Below are positions 1-13,429 of a stretch of 64,000 nucleotides of DNA, piece after piece. Within the stretch, counting starts at the first letter, position 1, and every line of letters starts with the position of its first letter. The DNA is from Epiperipatus broadwayi. Its lineage: Eukaryota; Onychophora; Udeonychophora; Euonychophora; Peripatidae. The notes beneath the pieces are model-generated. The model worked only from the letters and a program-made list of their open reading frames with translations. It had not been told where the DNA came from and made no database searches. A program made the position numbers and the translations under genes. The stretch spans positions 16,303,254-16,367,253 of the forward strand of contig JAQFVV010006197.1 of assembly GCA_028023455.1 (NCBI GenBank). The letters run 5' to 3'.

Positions 1-1369
1 AAACCATATTTATAAATAATGTAGATGAGACTATATTTATTTTTACAGAGCAATTTCTATAAAATTACAAGGGTAATTTAAATTTATTTATACATTTTCA
101 TCTTACTTTTTTAGAATAAGTGAATTGGGCTCATTTGCAACTCAAAGTTTAATTTTCTTTTCATTTTACCCTTTTTAAAAAAGAAAAGAAATAAATATAA
201 CTTATGCTATGCTATGAAAAAATATTATTTTAAAGAAATCTTTCAAATATTATGAAATAGAATCCTTGTTTTTACTTCACCTTAGAGTGGTAAGTTTTAA
301 ATAGCACTTTACGCAAAAAAAGTGAAGCTTAGTATTATTAGAAAAGAATTATAAGGCTTAGCCCTTTCAGAGAACTTAGGTCTCCATATTCATAGCCTAT
401 CTTGGGAGGGTCGGCTTACATTGAGATTTTAAGTGAAGCTTAACAGTAATTTGTGGAAATATGAGTATACTTGTGCAAATGACTACTTTTTTTTCAAATT
501 ATTCTTCAACTTTATTGTATCTACTCTCAAAGTAACTTGAATTTATTTTGTTGTTTTTTTTTTGGTTTAGTATATGATAATTATTTTTCTTATGTAACAT
601 TTTTCTGTCTTAATTGATTCTGGATCAAGCTAAATATGGTTACAGATAATATAACTAAAAAATATATTTTTCACAGAGGGAAAACTCTCCCTACAGTAGC
701 GCCACTCAGTGCAAGTCAGAGTAATGTTTAATGGTGAAATATATTTTTGCTGTATAAATGTATTTGACTGATGTAAAAAAAATTATATCCTATGCTGCTT
801 ATTTAATCATGATTTATTAAAAATTATTTTTATATATGAACTAATATTTATTTCTCAAAATAAACAGCCTGCATAAGAGCAAATATATCATCTTGTATTT
901 AAACATAAAGTTTACTTTAACATAGCATGCCAAAAATAGGACTAACAAATGATTAACAAACTTCCAAATATATAATAAACTATTTATGTCATTACAACTA
1001 CTATATTTTCATAAGCACTTTAGTCTCTTCTTAAGACTTAACTGATCAACCAATTGTATATTACCTAAATAACAATACAGAGAACTTAAAAGTTTGATAA
1101 TTTTTTGTGTTTGAGTAGGAATTGATATTTTTATTTAAATGACCATAGTTAAACTATTATTTCTTCAATAAAATTATCCAATGTACAGAAATTTGAAATA
1201 TTATTATCTAATTCATTAATACATTAAAGACTATTAGTCCTAATTTTGAAGACATTTAAGCTTAAATTTTACATTTCTGAATATAATACATTTCAATTTA
1301 TTTTTGATTCCACATATGAGGATTCTACAAAAGCAATATATCAATACTAAAAACCAGTTATGAAAAAGA
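1..1369. other. AT-rich intronic DNA
   Basis: No coding, RNA or clear repeat structure seen. A slightly GC-richer stretch at 395-425 and another at 670-725 have no recognisable content. Confidence 0.5.
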
Positions 1370-2400
1370 CAGGAGTATCAAACAACAGATATTATCATTA
1401 CATCTTATCATTGAAGGAAACAAGAAGGAAAGGAAAGAATCTATATGTACTTTGTTGATTTTCAGATGACCTTTAAACAATATTGATCAAAAAGTGACTT
1501 AAGTAGAATTTAAATCATATAAATTAAATAATATCATGAAAAGATAAAAGAAACTGTGAGAATGTGTGAAAAAATTGGAATCTAGTTTGAAATTAGAAAA
1601 GATATAAGACAAAAAAATTCAATCTCATTAGGCAAATTCATCAGATATTTGGAAAGAGTAATAGATTATGATCAAAGAAAATTTTATGAAATAAAAATAA
1701 TGCAGATACTGAAAATGAAGATATACTTAAATCAACATGAGAAGTGTTAAATGAAGAAACAAAATAACATAATCTAAACATAAATATAGCCAAAATTGAT
1801 AGAACTATACTAAATAATAAAAAAACATTTTGTGTAGTTTGGAAGTAATATTACTAATGATATTGGTTGCAAAATAAAATAAAATTAAATTAAAACTAGC
1901 CATGAAAAACATATCTATAAACCATGAACAGAATTTAAAAAGGCAAAATATCAGTTTCACACACTAATTGAGATGTATTAGACATGAATATTTACTTGCA
2001 TATTATACAGTTGTGAAACATACATGATCCTGAATCATATAGAAAGAAAAATCTTGATATTTGATAGAACAAGTAAAATAAATTTATTGAGAATTATATA
2101 AATACACAAAGCTACAGAAAGTAAATAAAAAAGTGAATTGGAAAAAAAATTTTGCTGAAAAAAATTATAGAAAAGAAGTTATAATTTCTGATCATATATG
2201 TATAATGATTGAGATCAGACCCTAATTTAGATATTATATAGAGTACAAAACAAAAGGAGAAGACTCATAGAATATGGACTGATGCATTCAAAATGATGAA
2301 AAAATAATTTACAATTACTCAGCATTGCAAAAGATAAAGCAAACTGGACAGAAGTGAGTGAAATAAGCCCATAGTATTAATAAATTCTACTAGGCTATAA
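1370..2400 (+). pseudogene. Old LINE reverse-transcriptase remnant
   Basis: The plus strand carries scattered, frameshifted matches in correct order to the C-terminal half of an RTE-like reverse transcriptase. A stretch near 1420-1490 resembles the (V)DF-KAFDNID motif A block. One near 1590-1660 reads FEIRKDIRQKNSISLGKF, corresponding to GVRQGDSISPKLF in intact copies. One near 1995-2050 reads YSCETYMILNHIERK, corresponding to YGSETWTL. One near 2270-2390 reads WTDAFK and then AKDKANWTEVSE, corresponding to the C-terminal WMDEI and AKDQRRW blocks. Many stops and shifts are present. It is more diverged from the 19.4-kb RTE than the other copies are, so it may be a different or older lineage. 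This reading rests on motif order, not on alignment. Confidence 0.55.
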
Positions 2401-2487
2401 AATTATAAACGACTTATTTAATTGAATAGAATAATCAATAAAGCAAGTCGTGACATTGCTTTTATAAACTTGTATTTACAAATATGT

Positions 2488-2746
2488 AATATAGGGAGCG
2501 TACCAATAGCTCAAACAAGCTCTTATTGATAAGTGCGATAAGAGAAAGATATTTAAAATCTTTATCTAGAATATTCATATCCCAGACCAATTGGTTTCGA
2601 GTTTTTGGCTCACCTCAGTGAGGAACTAGAACATTCAGTCTAGTGGTTTGGGGATAGGAATATTCTAGATAGAGATTTTAAATATCTTTCTCTTACCACA
2701 CTTATCAATAAAAGCTTGTTTGAGCTATTGGTATACTCCCTATATT
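2488..2746. repeat. Long palindrome (foldback element) P1
   Basis: Two arms of roughly 105 bp are near-perfect reverse complements. The outer ends read atagggagcgtaccaata and tattggtatactccctat. The centre holds a short unpaired part around 2600-2645. The ends are flanked by TATA-like sequence, as expected of a small foldback or MITE-type DNA element. No coding content. Confidence 0.85.
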
Positions 2747-2754
2747 ATTTAATT

Positions 2755-3246
2755 AAATAGAAAGGATTTTCATCGTTTTACATATGACTGTACTAATTTA
2801 TATAAGCTCAATGATGCTATATTGAATACAGGAAAACTTTCAAACCCAAACACAAGATAGAGACTTTATAAAGACAAAAGCAGCTGTCTTACCTTTGACC
2901 TAAATTCTGATTTATGTAGGTCAATCTGAACCGTCTTCGTTTGAGAGAGTAAAGATGTTATTCTGTTCACTGTTACATCCATTAGTTTCTTTCATATATT
3001 AATATACACAAAATCTTTTGAAAGAAACTAATGGATGTAAAAGTGAACAGAGAAACATCTTCATTCTCTCAAACCAAGATGCTTCAAATTGGCCTATATA
3101 AATCAAAATTTAGGTTAAAGATAAGATGGTCGCTCTTATCTTTATAGTCCGTATCGTATTGAGGTTTGAGAGTTTTCCTGTACTCAACACAACATCACTG
3201 ATTTTACATAAATTAATACGTGTATATGTGAAAATCCTTTCTATTT
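2755..3246. repeat. Long palindrome (foldback element) P2
   Basis: Arms of about 235 bp are inverted copies, with outer ends aaatagaaaggatttt and aaaatcctttctattt. The loop lies around 2990-3012, between ctttcatatatt and aatcttttgaaag. It begins 8 bp after the end of palindrome P1 and shares no obvious sequence with it. No ORF. Confidence 0.88.
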
Positions 3247-5005
3247 AACGTACTATGCACTTGGTAAATAAATTTCAGCATTAAACAACATATTTATAAA
3301 TATAAATCTGCTGGCTATAACAGGTTATTTGCTACAATTTTATTCATCTCAATTAATGGAAAAATTTCATGTAATACTTTGACAATCATTAGTTTAATCT
3401 AACACTATACCTAAATGTGAGATGTAATGAAATCTTTGAGTAGATTTTCCATAAAATAAGAGACTTAACCAATAAAGATAGCAATCTGAGTTTCCATCAA
3501 TTAGTCTCCTACTTCTCTAAGAAACCAATGCATAGAAACCCCTGACTTGGACAATTCATAGAAAGACTCTGGCACTTTCCTAGTAAAGATACTAACAAAC
3601 CTATCTGCAATCAAATAACGGAGACAATTATCTTCATTAAAAGCTATATCCTGTGAACTATATAAGCAATAATTTATAATTATAGTTAATTTTCTTATTA
3701 TTACTAACATGAATAATGAAATCACTTCCTTTATGAAGTTATATAATGCAATATTTTATTTTTCATTTTATTAATTAATTTGGTTTTGTTCCTACTTATG
3801 TTTAATCCATCTTAGTATAATTAGCAACTTTTCTCTATTTGATTCTTTAAAGTACATTAATTTGGTAAAAGATCTTATATTACAGAAAAAGTATGTGATA
3901 CTACCAAATCATAATGTTTTGCTTATCTTACATATGTCTGCTAATGTTTTATAATGATTAATGAAAGTATTTGAGCACATAAATTTAATTTTCATAATAA
4001 ATTTATAATTACAATTTTAAATAAATACCTATTTTGAATGGTGATGATATCTGACTAATCTCAAAAATAATTAGAACAATTTGATTATATTTTTAATATA
4101 TGTGCTATCATATTTTAGTTTTTCTAAATATTCATATTCTAATGGTGTTATATCTATAGACACTAATGGGAAACCAGCACTACCTCAAATTATTCTATCA
4201 CTCTCTATTAATGAGGTCATCATCTCAACAAAACAACTTTCAAGCTTCAAATTAATTCTATGACCTGGTATGTTGGTTTTTTTTTTTACTATAATAAATA
4301 GCTTCTTCTATTCAACTTCATCTAGAATGCCTTTTTTTTTTCTGGAACCAATCATGATCACCGAGACCCCTTGTATATTGTAAAATTTACAACTAATATT
4401 ACAAAAAGAGCCAAATTTTAAAATTCCAAGACTATAACACTAATTAGTGGAACAAGACTACATGTTTAATATCATTAAAGTATGATTTGATTAGTAATTA
4501 TACAATCTGATTATAGCAATCACGTAGTTTACTTCTTCCAAAAGCATTTAAATTTGAATATCAATCTTCATTTTTAAAAAAAACTTTTTAGTATTTTTAA
4601 AAGTAAACTGAATAGTTGCATTTTTTTACCAAATGACTCATTTCAAAAACAAAAATGTAAATTTTTAACAAATGTTACTGTAAATAAACCACAGACATGC
4701 TTGCAGAAAAAAAAAAAATTGAAGAATTATGTTTAGGATCAGCTTGTATTCTCGTTTTTATATTTTTGTGTACATGTATGCATATTATTTATAGAAAAAA
4801 ATCTGCTCAAAATGTATATTCTTGTTTTTTAAATATCAATATTCAATCACTGGAAATAATTTTTTTAAACATCTTATAAATAAAAGTAATAGTACATTTC
4901 TTATTTGTTTATTACCAGTTTTAAGGCATTTTAAGTGTTAAATTATCTTTTCCAGTATTTCCCATTTCATGAAATTGTATATTTTATCTCATCAAATTAA
5001 TAAAG
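3247..5005. other. AT-rich intronic DNA
   Basis: Nothing recognised. Short open frames at 3501-3725, 4081-4263 and 4697-4879 have composition expected by chance in AT-rich DNA and no motif. Confidence 0.5.
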
Positions 5006-5283
5006 TAATCTACATCTACTGAATCCACTTTCTATTACCGAAGTAATGGCATCAAAAAAGTTTCTCTCTTGTGGAAAGACAAAGAAGAAAACTAGTGAAT
5101 TCTATATTTTCTAATTCTTTTAAGTCGAAAATATGATGTCATATAATCTACATCTACTGAATCCACTTTCTATTACCAAAGTAATGGCATCAAAAAAGTT
5201 TCTCTCTTGTGCAAAGACAAAGAAGAAAACTAGTGAATTCTATATTTTCTAATTCTTTTAAGTCTAAAATATGATGTCATATA
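5006..5283. repeat. Tandem duplication, two units of 138 bp
   Basis: Units start at taatctacatctactgaatc (5006 and 5144) and end in atatgatgtcatat. They differ at only a few positions (for example gtggaaag/gtgcaaag and gtcgaaa/gtctaaa), so the duplication is recent. Confidence 0.92.
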
Positions 5284-6669
5284 AGTATTAAATTTTGCTT
5301 GATTCATTTTAAACTTTTCCATTCTATAGTTGTTCTTTGGCTTAACTGCAATTAGAAGAATGACTGTCATGTTCTACATATTTATAAACAATTTTGTTTA
5401 ATTCAGAATATTCCATTTTAAAAATTAAATCCTGTTTAATTTTTCTTACCTCAACTTTAGCTCTATATATATTTTGTCATTTTTTAAAACAACTTTATAT
5501 CTAGCATTAAAACTTATAACTTGTACAAAATTATTAAAATTAAATGAAATTTTAAAGTTTATAGTGATTTTAAGAGATGTAGATCTAGTTTGAAATACCC
5601 ATAACTATCAAAACCTATCAAATTTATTTAATTCATTCAAGAATATCTAAAGACATTTCAAACAAAATTGAAAATTACAACAATAAATACTGACAAAAAA
5701 GATCTTGAGAAATGTATACAATTTCTTGTAAAACTGTTTAGTTACTCACATAATTGACAATGACACTTCTGTAAGCAAATAGCCCAATGAAATCAAATTA
5801 CCCAAAAATATACCCAATTGGTTATTTCTCTTGATAAAAATGTATCTTATATATATATGTCTTATACAATTTCATAAGGACATGTTATAATGCCTTACTA
5901 ATTTTTTTGTAAATATTAATTTATTTAAAATGTAAAAACCAATATTTTGGCTCAATGATATGGGGCACTAAACTAGTACATAACTGAAAAACACTAAACT
6001 TTTTTTGTTGAAATTTTAGATCCTAGAAGGACAAAATGATTCACAACTTCTTTATGTTATTAATTGAAATTCTTTTATAGTAAAACTAAATACAATCTTT
6101 ATATTTTTAATTTTTAAAGTAACTCAGCTATTTCCTTTCTTTTTTATTTTAAAAATAATATTACTTTAAATTCTTTTCCTCTTTCAGTTATAAATGTAAT
6201 ATTCACATTCTGACAGTTCATAATATTTGAAATTTTATAACAATTCAATAAAAATCAAAAAAATATACTTTGCTTGTTTATACTTTAAATGCAAACATGA
6301 TATATTTTTTTATACTACTGACTTTCTTCAAAAATTATTTTTCACTAATTGTCAACTCACAATGATAGCTGATATGCCAAGCTAAATCCATGTTATGGAA
6401 TGTTAAAATTTTCATTTCATTAATTCAAACTGTACACAATAATATTTATTTAATTAACAACAACTGCAACCCTTCTTGCAAAAAAATCCTAGAATTAAAA
6501 ATAATTACTTCAATAAACATAATAAAGATAGGAGCTATTTATTAAAATTCTATTTGTAATTAAAAATAAAATAGCTTTCAATTTCCATTTGTGTCATTCA
6601 CAGCTCTCATGAACAGAATACTTTATAAATTTTGTAAAAATAATATTTATTAAACATCATATGTGACCT
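5284..6669. other. AT-rich intronic DNA
   Basis: No feature seen on either strand. Confidence 0.5.
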
Positions 6670-7240
6670 ATGGTTACATCCACCTTCAATAGACTAGCCC
6701 AATACTCATTTACTAAATATAGACACAACTTGGGTCAGTTCATCTACATTTCACAGTTGCCTCAGTATTTGAACTCAGGAAGAATTCACGTTTGACTTTA
6801 TGCAGATTTAGAATTAGACTAGCTTCCTCTACTATAGTTACAAAATAACGGTGTGTGTGAATGTACAAGATGTTGGCCAGTTCAATAAAGCCAAGAGACT
6901 ATATCAACTTAATAAATTTAATGACGTTTATTTTATAAATGAGAAAAATATAAAAACATTAACAAAACTTGGATAAGACCAAAAGTTTAACAATATTTAC
7001 AAATAATAATAAAATAGATATACACTTATAGTTTGTTAGTAATGAGCATCACTCACACAAGCAATTTAACAATGTAAAGTTTCCTATCCCCTATAATCCC
7101 AATGATAGAGGCTCAATAACAGACATTGTTATATACAGAATAATAATAATAAAAATGAAGAATTTTATTTTAATACATTTGAAGCTAACTAGCTTTTAGA
7201 TTGACTTATCTGAAGATCCCCCCCCCTCCAATTATCTTGT
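6670..7240. repeat. LTR-like dispersed repeat, copy A
   Basis: This GC-richer segment aligns in order with 13950-14540. Shared blocks include GGTCAGTTCATCTAC (GGTTAGTTCATCCAC in copy B), a tTTGAactcag block, TTCAATAAAGCCAAGAGACT (CTCAATAAACCAGAGACT in B) and a terminal gctaactagc followed by a poly-C run. The two copies are diverged. An LTR or non-autonomous element is plausible, but no reverse transcriptase is attached, so the class is unresolved. Confidence 0.5.
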
Positions 7241-7959
7241 AAACAACCAAATAATTCTTAATATGATAGAAAAAGTGGATCTGGTCAGAAAGTTAATCGT
7301 TCATGCCGAAAATAATTTAAGTAATATTGTTAGTTCACTAAACAACAAAAATATTTCTGTATCGTCGAGTGCATGATATTAATATTTAAAAGTGAAAGTC
7401 TTATCTCCAAAATCCAAGTAAACAGTCATAGACAAAAGTCAAATACTTGGGAAAAGAAATCGAATCTAGATTAAAAAAAAAGATTTCAACTAACTTCATC
7501 CTTCCCTCCCTGCTATTCTCATGTTCTCCTAACTTGGACTCTCCAGAATGTTAAAACATACAGTTTCATGTGTCCGAACAGAAAGAATGAAATAATAAAG
7601 CTAATAATACATACATAGATAAAATATAAAAAAAAACCATAACGTGTAACAAGATATATTTCATGAATCAAGAAATCAAAATTTGTGAGTCAACATAGTC
7701 CTTCCTAAATCATAGTTCATAGGTACTTCCCTCCCCAAAAACGTGGATCTTTCGATGCTGCTCTTGAATGGCAAGCTTTGAACAATTCCAATTGATCATC
7801 AGTGTTTTTCTTCCACTCCTGCTGTAAACATTCTATGCTGTATGAATAAAGTCTATTAGATGCTTCGACTGTAGGCAATAAGGTTACTAAACTACCATGG
7901 TTTCAGGGTCAATGCTCTCACCAATGACAATCAATCTCTTTAGCCAGACAACATTGCGT
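7241..7959 (-). other. GC-richer tract with a short open minus-strand segment
   Basis: On the minus strand, about 7892 down to 7728 is open. It encodes roughly 54 residues including EASNRLYSYSIECLQQEWKK and ending KDPRFWGGKYL before a stop. A possible acceptor (ttgcctacag) precedes EASNRL. The residue mix looks more protein-like than neighbouring frames, but I do not recognise a family. It does not fit any expected WRN segment. It could be a terminal exon of another gene, part of the adjoining LTR-like element, or chance. Confidence 0.25.
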
Positions 7960-10345
7960 TAATTCAAAATATAGATTTCCAATTAATTTGAATTCACAGT
8001 TAAAGAAAAATACTTTACATGTACTAAAAACAATTATTCCATCAGCTATGCATATATTTCTTTTCTAGCTTTTCAGTTAATCAGACATTCTATTGCAATC
8101 TCTTTTTTCTTCTTTTATGAGTTTGAAACGCTTTTCTTTAGACTTATCATAACTTTTAAATTTATTTATTTGCCCCATCTATACTAAAAATCTTTCTTTT
8201 GCCTCATTAAATCTCATGCAGAAAAAATGACATTTATGATATATAAAATATTTCATACAAAAGCATCTATTTTATATGGTATTCGAATTTTTTGTTTCAC
8301 TGGAACTGGCTTTCCCTAGTGAGCATATTATTTTGAAGAAGAAAGGTTGTAATTTCATTTTCTTTTTATAGCTGTTATCATTTCCGTTTCTTTGTATATC
8401 CATTACATGTGTCTATTGTTGTCTTTATGAATGTGTTTGTGATAGTTGATTCAAGAAATTATGTTATGCATTGCTATTTCATTCTTACATTCGGTTGTTT
8501 GGCTCAGTATTTGACCTTTGCTTGTTACCATAATTATCTTATCATCATTTAAGTCATTGTTTATTGATGACTGTATAAAATACTTAACACATAATGCTTA
8601 TTATCATACATATATGTTTGTACAAATTCTGTTCAGTGTTTAATTTTACTTATTCTAACAACTGGGGTTTATTTTGTTTTATACATATGTATATGTGTGA
8701 GATCTAGTAATCCATGATTTACTATTCTATTATCTCATAGCATTAATATCTTATACCTATGTATTGTATATATATGCATCCATTTATTTAAGCTTCCTAA
8801 GTAGTGTGCTAGCAAACCTATTAATTTAGCCAAAATATAATGTCTAGACTAAGCATAATTCATTATTTCAGATGGCTAAAGGTTAGTGTGAGAGTGATTT
8901 TAAGCTCCCCTCACAATGCATATATATTAAATGTATGTAAACATATGGATGAAGATGTATATTAATTTGCGGATATATCCTAATTGTATGTATGTGTATA
9001 TATATAATATTTCCTAAACATATATACATAAAGTATGCATATACAGTATTAGAAAAGTTTTATTTTAATAATGCTAAATTCTGATTGTTAAGAAAAAAAG
9101 AGCTGCAAATATATAATCAATTATCTCAAAATGTTAAATGAATCAAAGCAAAGCAGTTGAAATCAAAAGTAAAAGAGAATATATATATATATGCATTTCT
9201 TGGAAATAATTGCGTAATCCTGGTAGTAAATCCAGATCATATATCTCAATTCCAGAGAAAGAATGAGTCAAAAAAACATAAACTTTACGTAATGATACTA
9301 CTTGGAGAAATGACCATAATAGTACTAGAAACTTATGCGTCTGACGGTATAGTTAGCAGGACTATGTAACTAATAAAGATCAATTTTATTTTATGTATAC
9401 TTTAGGGATTTTTTTTTTTATGATAATTAAATTTAATTAATTTACAGTCTGTATTATTAAATATGTTTAAGTGGAGATTAAATTTAATCTCATGTACTTG
9501 AACATGGCAGATTTCATTATTATTTCAATAACTATTTTCCAATTTATTGTACAATGTGTGTATTTCATTAAAATCTGTTTAAACTATTAATGCCCTTGTT
9601 CAAATAATAATTGTCATTTTAAATTTTATGCTTGTCCAATTCATAATAACTTGCCAGAGAATTTAAGTTAGATGAGGAATTGCAATTCTGGAAAACTCAC
9701 ACCAGAATATAGCATAAATATAATTGAATTCAAATCAAAATAAATATATATATGTCTTAATTCATAACCTAAGTATTATAAAAAATAATTGAAAATATGC
9801 GATATAAAAACATAAACATATTTGACAAAAGAAATGAAATTCAGAAAGATATCCCAATTTTATAATATAATTTAATACTCATTGGAATATAACATTATTT
9901 TAGAAAATAAAATTAGATTAAATGATATCAACCTGATGATATTTGTGCTGGCATCAATATAAATGAAGTTTCTTCAGAAATAATGTAGTATTCGCTGTTG
10001 AAATGATTTAATCAGTCATTTTGTAAACTATCATTTTTTAATTATACCTTTATTTTTTCAGAACACTAAATGTTTCTAATGAATCAATTATTCAAAATAA
10101 ATTCAGTATGATAATTTCCATTTCAAAAAAAAAAAAAAGGATGTCCAACAAAAAAAATTTCCATTAAAATATTGAAGTATGCTACATACCTATTTTCATT
10201 TCTTCTTTTTAAACAAACAAATATATTATTGTAGTTTTAATATTTTCTCTTTTCTACTTGTAATAAAAAAGCATTTCCATTTTACAAAATAAAAAACTAC
10301 AAAATATTAAAGCACTTGTCTAAATTAAAAAAAAAGAAATCTTAC
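7960..10345. other. AT-rich intronic DNA
   Basis: Searched on the minus strand for helicase motifs V/VI without success. A plus-strand open frame at 9157-9369 (70 codons) has no recognisable motif. Confidence 0.5.
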
Positions 10346-10437
10346 TTCGACCTGATCTTTAACAAAATTTTCATGAGCCATTTTTCGATTTTGCCGAGAC
10401 ATTCCTGCATGATACATTCTGTGTGATAAATGCATTT
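10346..10437 (-). CDS. WRN-like RecQ helicase, exon with YHAGM segment
   Basis: This fourth visible exon is 92 bp on the minus strand, from acceptor attttag (before AAATGC) to donor gtaag at 10345. Two bases complete a Glu codon from the previous exon. The remaining 30 codons include HRMYHAGMSRQNRKMAHENF and end in VKDQVE. Human WRN has YHAGMS followed by RK-x-H-x-F-x-RDE at the same place, so this is the motif IVa region of RecA domain 2. The intron before it is 33,339 bp (10438-43776). The next expected segment (VIAT-AFGMGI and GRAGRDG, motifs V and VI) was searched for on the minus strand between 1 and 10345 and not found, so it probably lies outside the window after an intron longer than 10 kb. 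Confidence 0.85.
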
Positions 10438-10516
10438 CTAAAATTTAAAAATAATTGCACATTCATATATATAAATGAATATATTAAATGATAAATAAGC
10501 TCTAAATTTAATCAAT

Positions 10517-10778
10517 TTATAAATAGAATAATTTGAACTTAAGACTTTCCAGACTAGTCATCCTCCACTACATCTCAAACAACCGATGTACATGACTATA
10601 CACAAGTGAAAAAGATAAATGATCCCCAATATTCATATTTCGTGCTGAACCAGCTCCCATTAGTATAATGGGGATCATTTATCTTTTTTATATGTGTAGT
10701 CATGTGTATCAATTGTTTGAAATGGAATGGAGGATGAATACAGTCTGAAAATCCTAAACTCAAATCCCTCTATTTATT
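10517..10778. repeat. Palindrome P3, next to the YHAGM exon
   Basis: Arms of about 115 bp pair around a centre near 10647. Internal anchors are gatcccca/tggggatc and aaaagataaatgatc/gatcatttatctttt, and outer ends are ataaatagaata and ctctatttat. It starts 80 bp inside the 33-kb intron from the exon acceptor. No coding content. Confidence 0.8.
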
Positions 10779-13115
10779 ACAATAAACATTCATAAAAATT
10801 GAATGAATAGGTTAATTAATCAATTTATGTTATTATCAAATTATAATAATTATTAAATGGGTGGAATTTAAACAGTTAATTTGTTTGGTAAATATTGAAA
10901 TAGTATATTCCTTTAGAATATATTTCATTGCTGTATAACTTAAATAAATGTATAGAAAATTTTATTAATTTAAAAGTGTGATGTCATTAAAATTTTAAAA
11001 TAATGAGTTATTATTATTATTTGAAAGACGTTATATATTCTTTTATAAGTAAAAATCGATTTTATTAAACAATAATATAAAAAAAAAATTCAAGTGTTTA
11101 ATTTAAAAATAATTTACAAAATTGACAATTATTTGTTTTAAATGCACTTTTAAATAGACTGAAGCATTATTTATTGTTCTATTGGCAAGTAATCAAGAAT
11201 GATTTCTTATCAAGAAAACTATTTTGATCGCATGAATAAAGTGGTAAGCTGCTACATTTTTAAAAAGAAAACAATGGATTTTAAACTGTCCAAAATAACT
11301 AGTAAATAAACAGTGTTTATTCCAAGAATTTGGGAACCAAAATCAAATGAATAGTCTATTTCATCATGTTTTCATTATCATAAATAGAAATATTTAATAA
11401 TCATCAATTGCTGCAAAAATCATGATTTTTTTTTCTACATCTTCATTTAGGCCTATCTTCTATATTCCAAATGAAATGCCATTATAGTGAAAGAAATCAT
11501 CTGCTATATAAATTTGAATAACATTAATGGTAAATAAATTAAAACTACAAAAAAACTTATAAATCTTTATTAAATATTTTTTATTTACAATAAACTGTTT
11601 TTTTACATAAATATTATACTGATATTAATTACTTTGAATTGTCAATTCTTAAACATTGGATTAATCACTATGTGCATAATTATCAAAGCTATATGCAAGT
11701 AATATTTTCAAAGGTTTTAAATGTAACATTCAAAAATAATACAGATATAATAAATGATAACTTATTTTTATTTTGTAGACATCACATTTCAAAGCACATT
11801 ATGAAATGTTTAATCTGTATTATTCAATTATATTTATAATTTTAAATAATGATTGTTTAAATGGTAATAAATATTTATATATATATATATGAGAGTGGAC
11901 TGATACTGTGTGTATTTGCAACTGAAATATTATTGATATGTTTAGCTTGATATTATTTGTTAGTTTCAGTTATAAATTCCTATGACTTCACTTTGTAATA
12001 ATTTTGTTTTTGAATACTTTCTTAAGCATGGGTAATGTCTATATCTTTATAAATAATACAGCAATAATGAAGAATTAATATTTAAAAATTTTATATATAT
12101 GAAGTTTTCAGAATAGTTTTTACTTTTATACCATTACCTAGAATATTGTACTAGAGAGTTAAGCTTACATGTAACAAGCATTTCACCCATTGCTTAATTT
12201 TATAGTCCTCAGTGTATAGGTTACTGTGATACTAGGTATTGAGATAAGATTAGTTTGGTCTGTTTTGGCAATATTTCAGATTGTTAGTCATACATGTTTG
12301 TTGATTTTATGTATTAATTTAGATATTGGCAACTATTACAATGACATTATTTTACTTTTTAAATAAATTATTTTAATAAATTATTTTGCTTCTTTTATTA
12401 TTCATTATTACTTAAATTATAAAATATTCATATGCCAAATTAATAAGTGGCCAAATGTCATTCATGTTGGATAAACTTGTCTTTTATTTTAAGATTTATT
12501 ATTAGTTGGAATAGTTTCATTTTCTAATTCATCAACTTCCCAATATTTGTTTATAATTGTGACTTTACTAGTAAACTTAACTTTTTTCTTTGATATTTTC
12601 TTATATTAATTATCAATATTGAATTACAATCGGTTATTGGAAAAAAGTCTAGATTTATTATCTAGTGGTACCTTCTGATAAAGTTATATATGAAACTATT
12701 TATCCATTATAATATATTTATTGTAAAATCATCATATTAGGAAAAATTTAAAAAAATTTTGTCTGAAACTATTCCAAGTATAAATGATATGTTTCACTAG
12801 GTGATTATGGTATAATATTTTTATTAGTGAAACTATTTGAAATATTTCAGCTCTCTTAAATAATTATTTCAAATCTATTAAAGATATAGGAAAATTATGT
12901 ATTTAAGATAATAAATATTCTACATAAATCAAGTATTTTAAAATATACATAAAATTGTATATACAAATTCAAAATATTCATTAATTGTGTAAGATAATGT
13001 GTATCTACCTCCAATTTAATCTAATTATTTTATCCATATCAGCTTTCAATACTTTAGAATGTCATATTCATGATATTAGTGATTTTAATTTATCATTGTC
13101 ATGATCTTGCTTATT
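10779..13115. other. AT-rich intronic DNA
   Basis: Mostly A/T runs. No feature supported. Confidence 0.5.
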
Positions 13116-13117
13116 TA

Positions 13118-13285
13118 AATATCATACTGTACTAATCTGAATACTATTTGATCATTAATTATTATGTGATTTATATTTGTAATCTTGCATTTCCTATCAT
13201 TTTGTTCTTTCACCCGAAGTTAATTACAAGGGTAAATAACATACTGAATCCATGATCAAATAGTATTCATATGCAGTATAATAAC
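13118..13285. repeat. Short imperfect inverted repeat
   Basis: The arms aatactatttgatcat (13139-13154) and atgatcaaatagtatt (13252-13267) are exact inverses, with weaker pairing outside (atactgt/gcagtat). The 100-bp loop contains a small GC-richer patch (cacccgaagttaattacaag). Confidence 0.55.
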
Positions 13286-13429
13286 ATAACAAAATTTAAA
13301 AAGATAAAACAATAACAGTACTAAATTAAAATGCCATAAATATGTTAATCTATGGTAATAAATGTCAGCTTGGATAAAATCAACTGATTAAATTGAAGAA
13401 AATCATTTCTTATTCAAAGATATATATAT

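Noticed and set aside
9157-9369. A 70-codon plus-strand frame.
   Set aside because: No recognisable motif, no splice context, and opposite to the host gene; chance in AT-rich DNA is likely.
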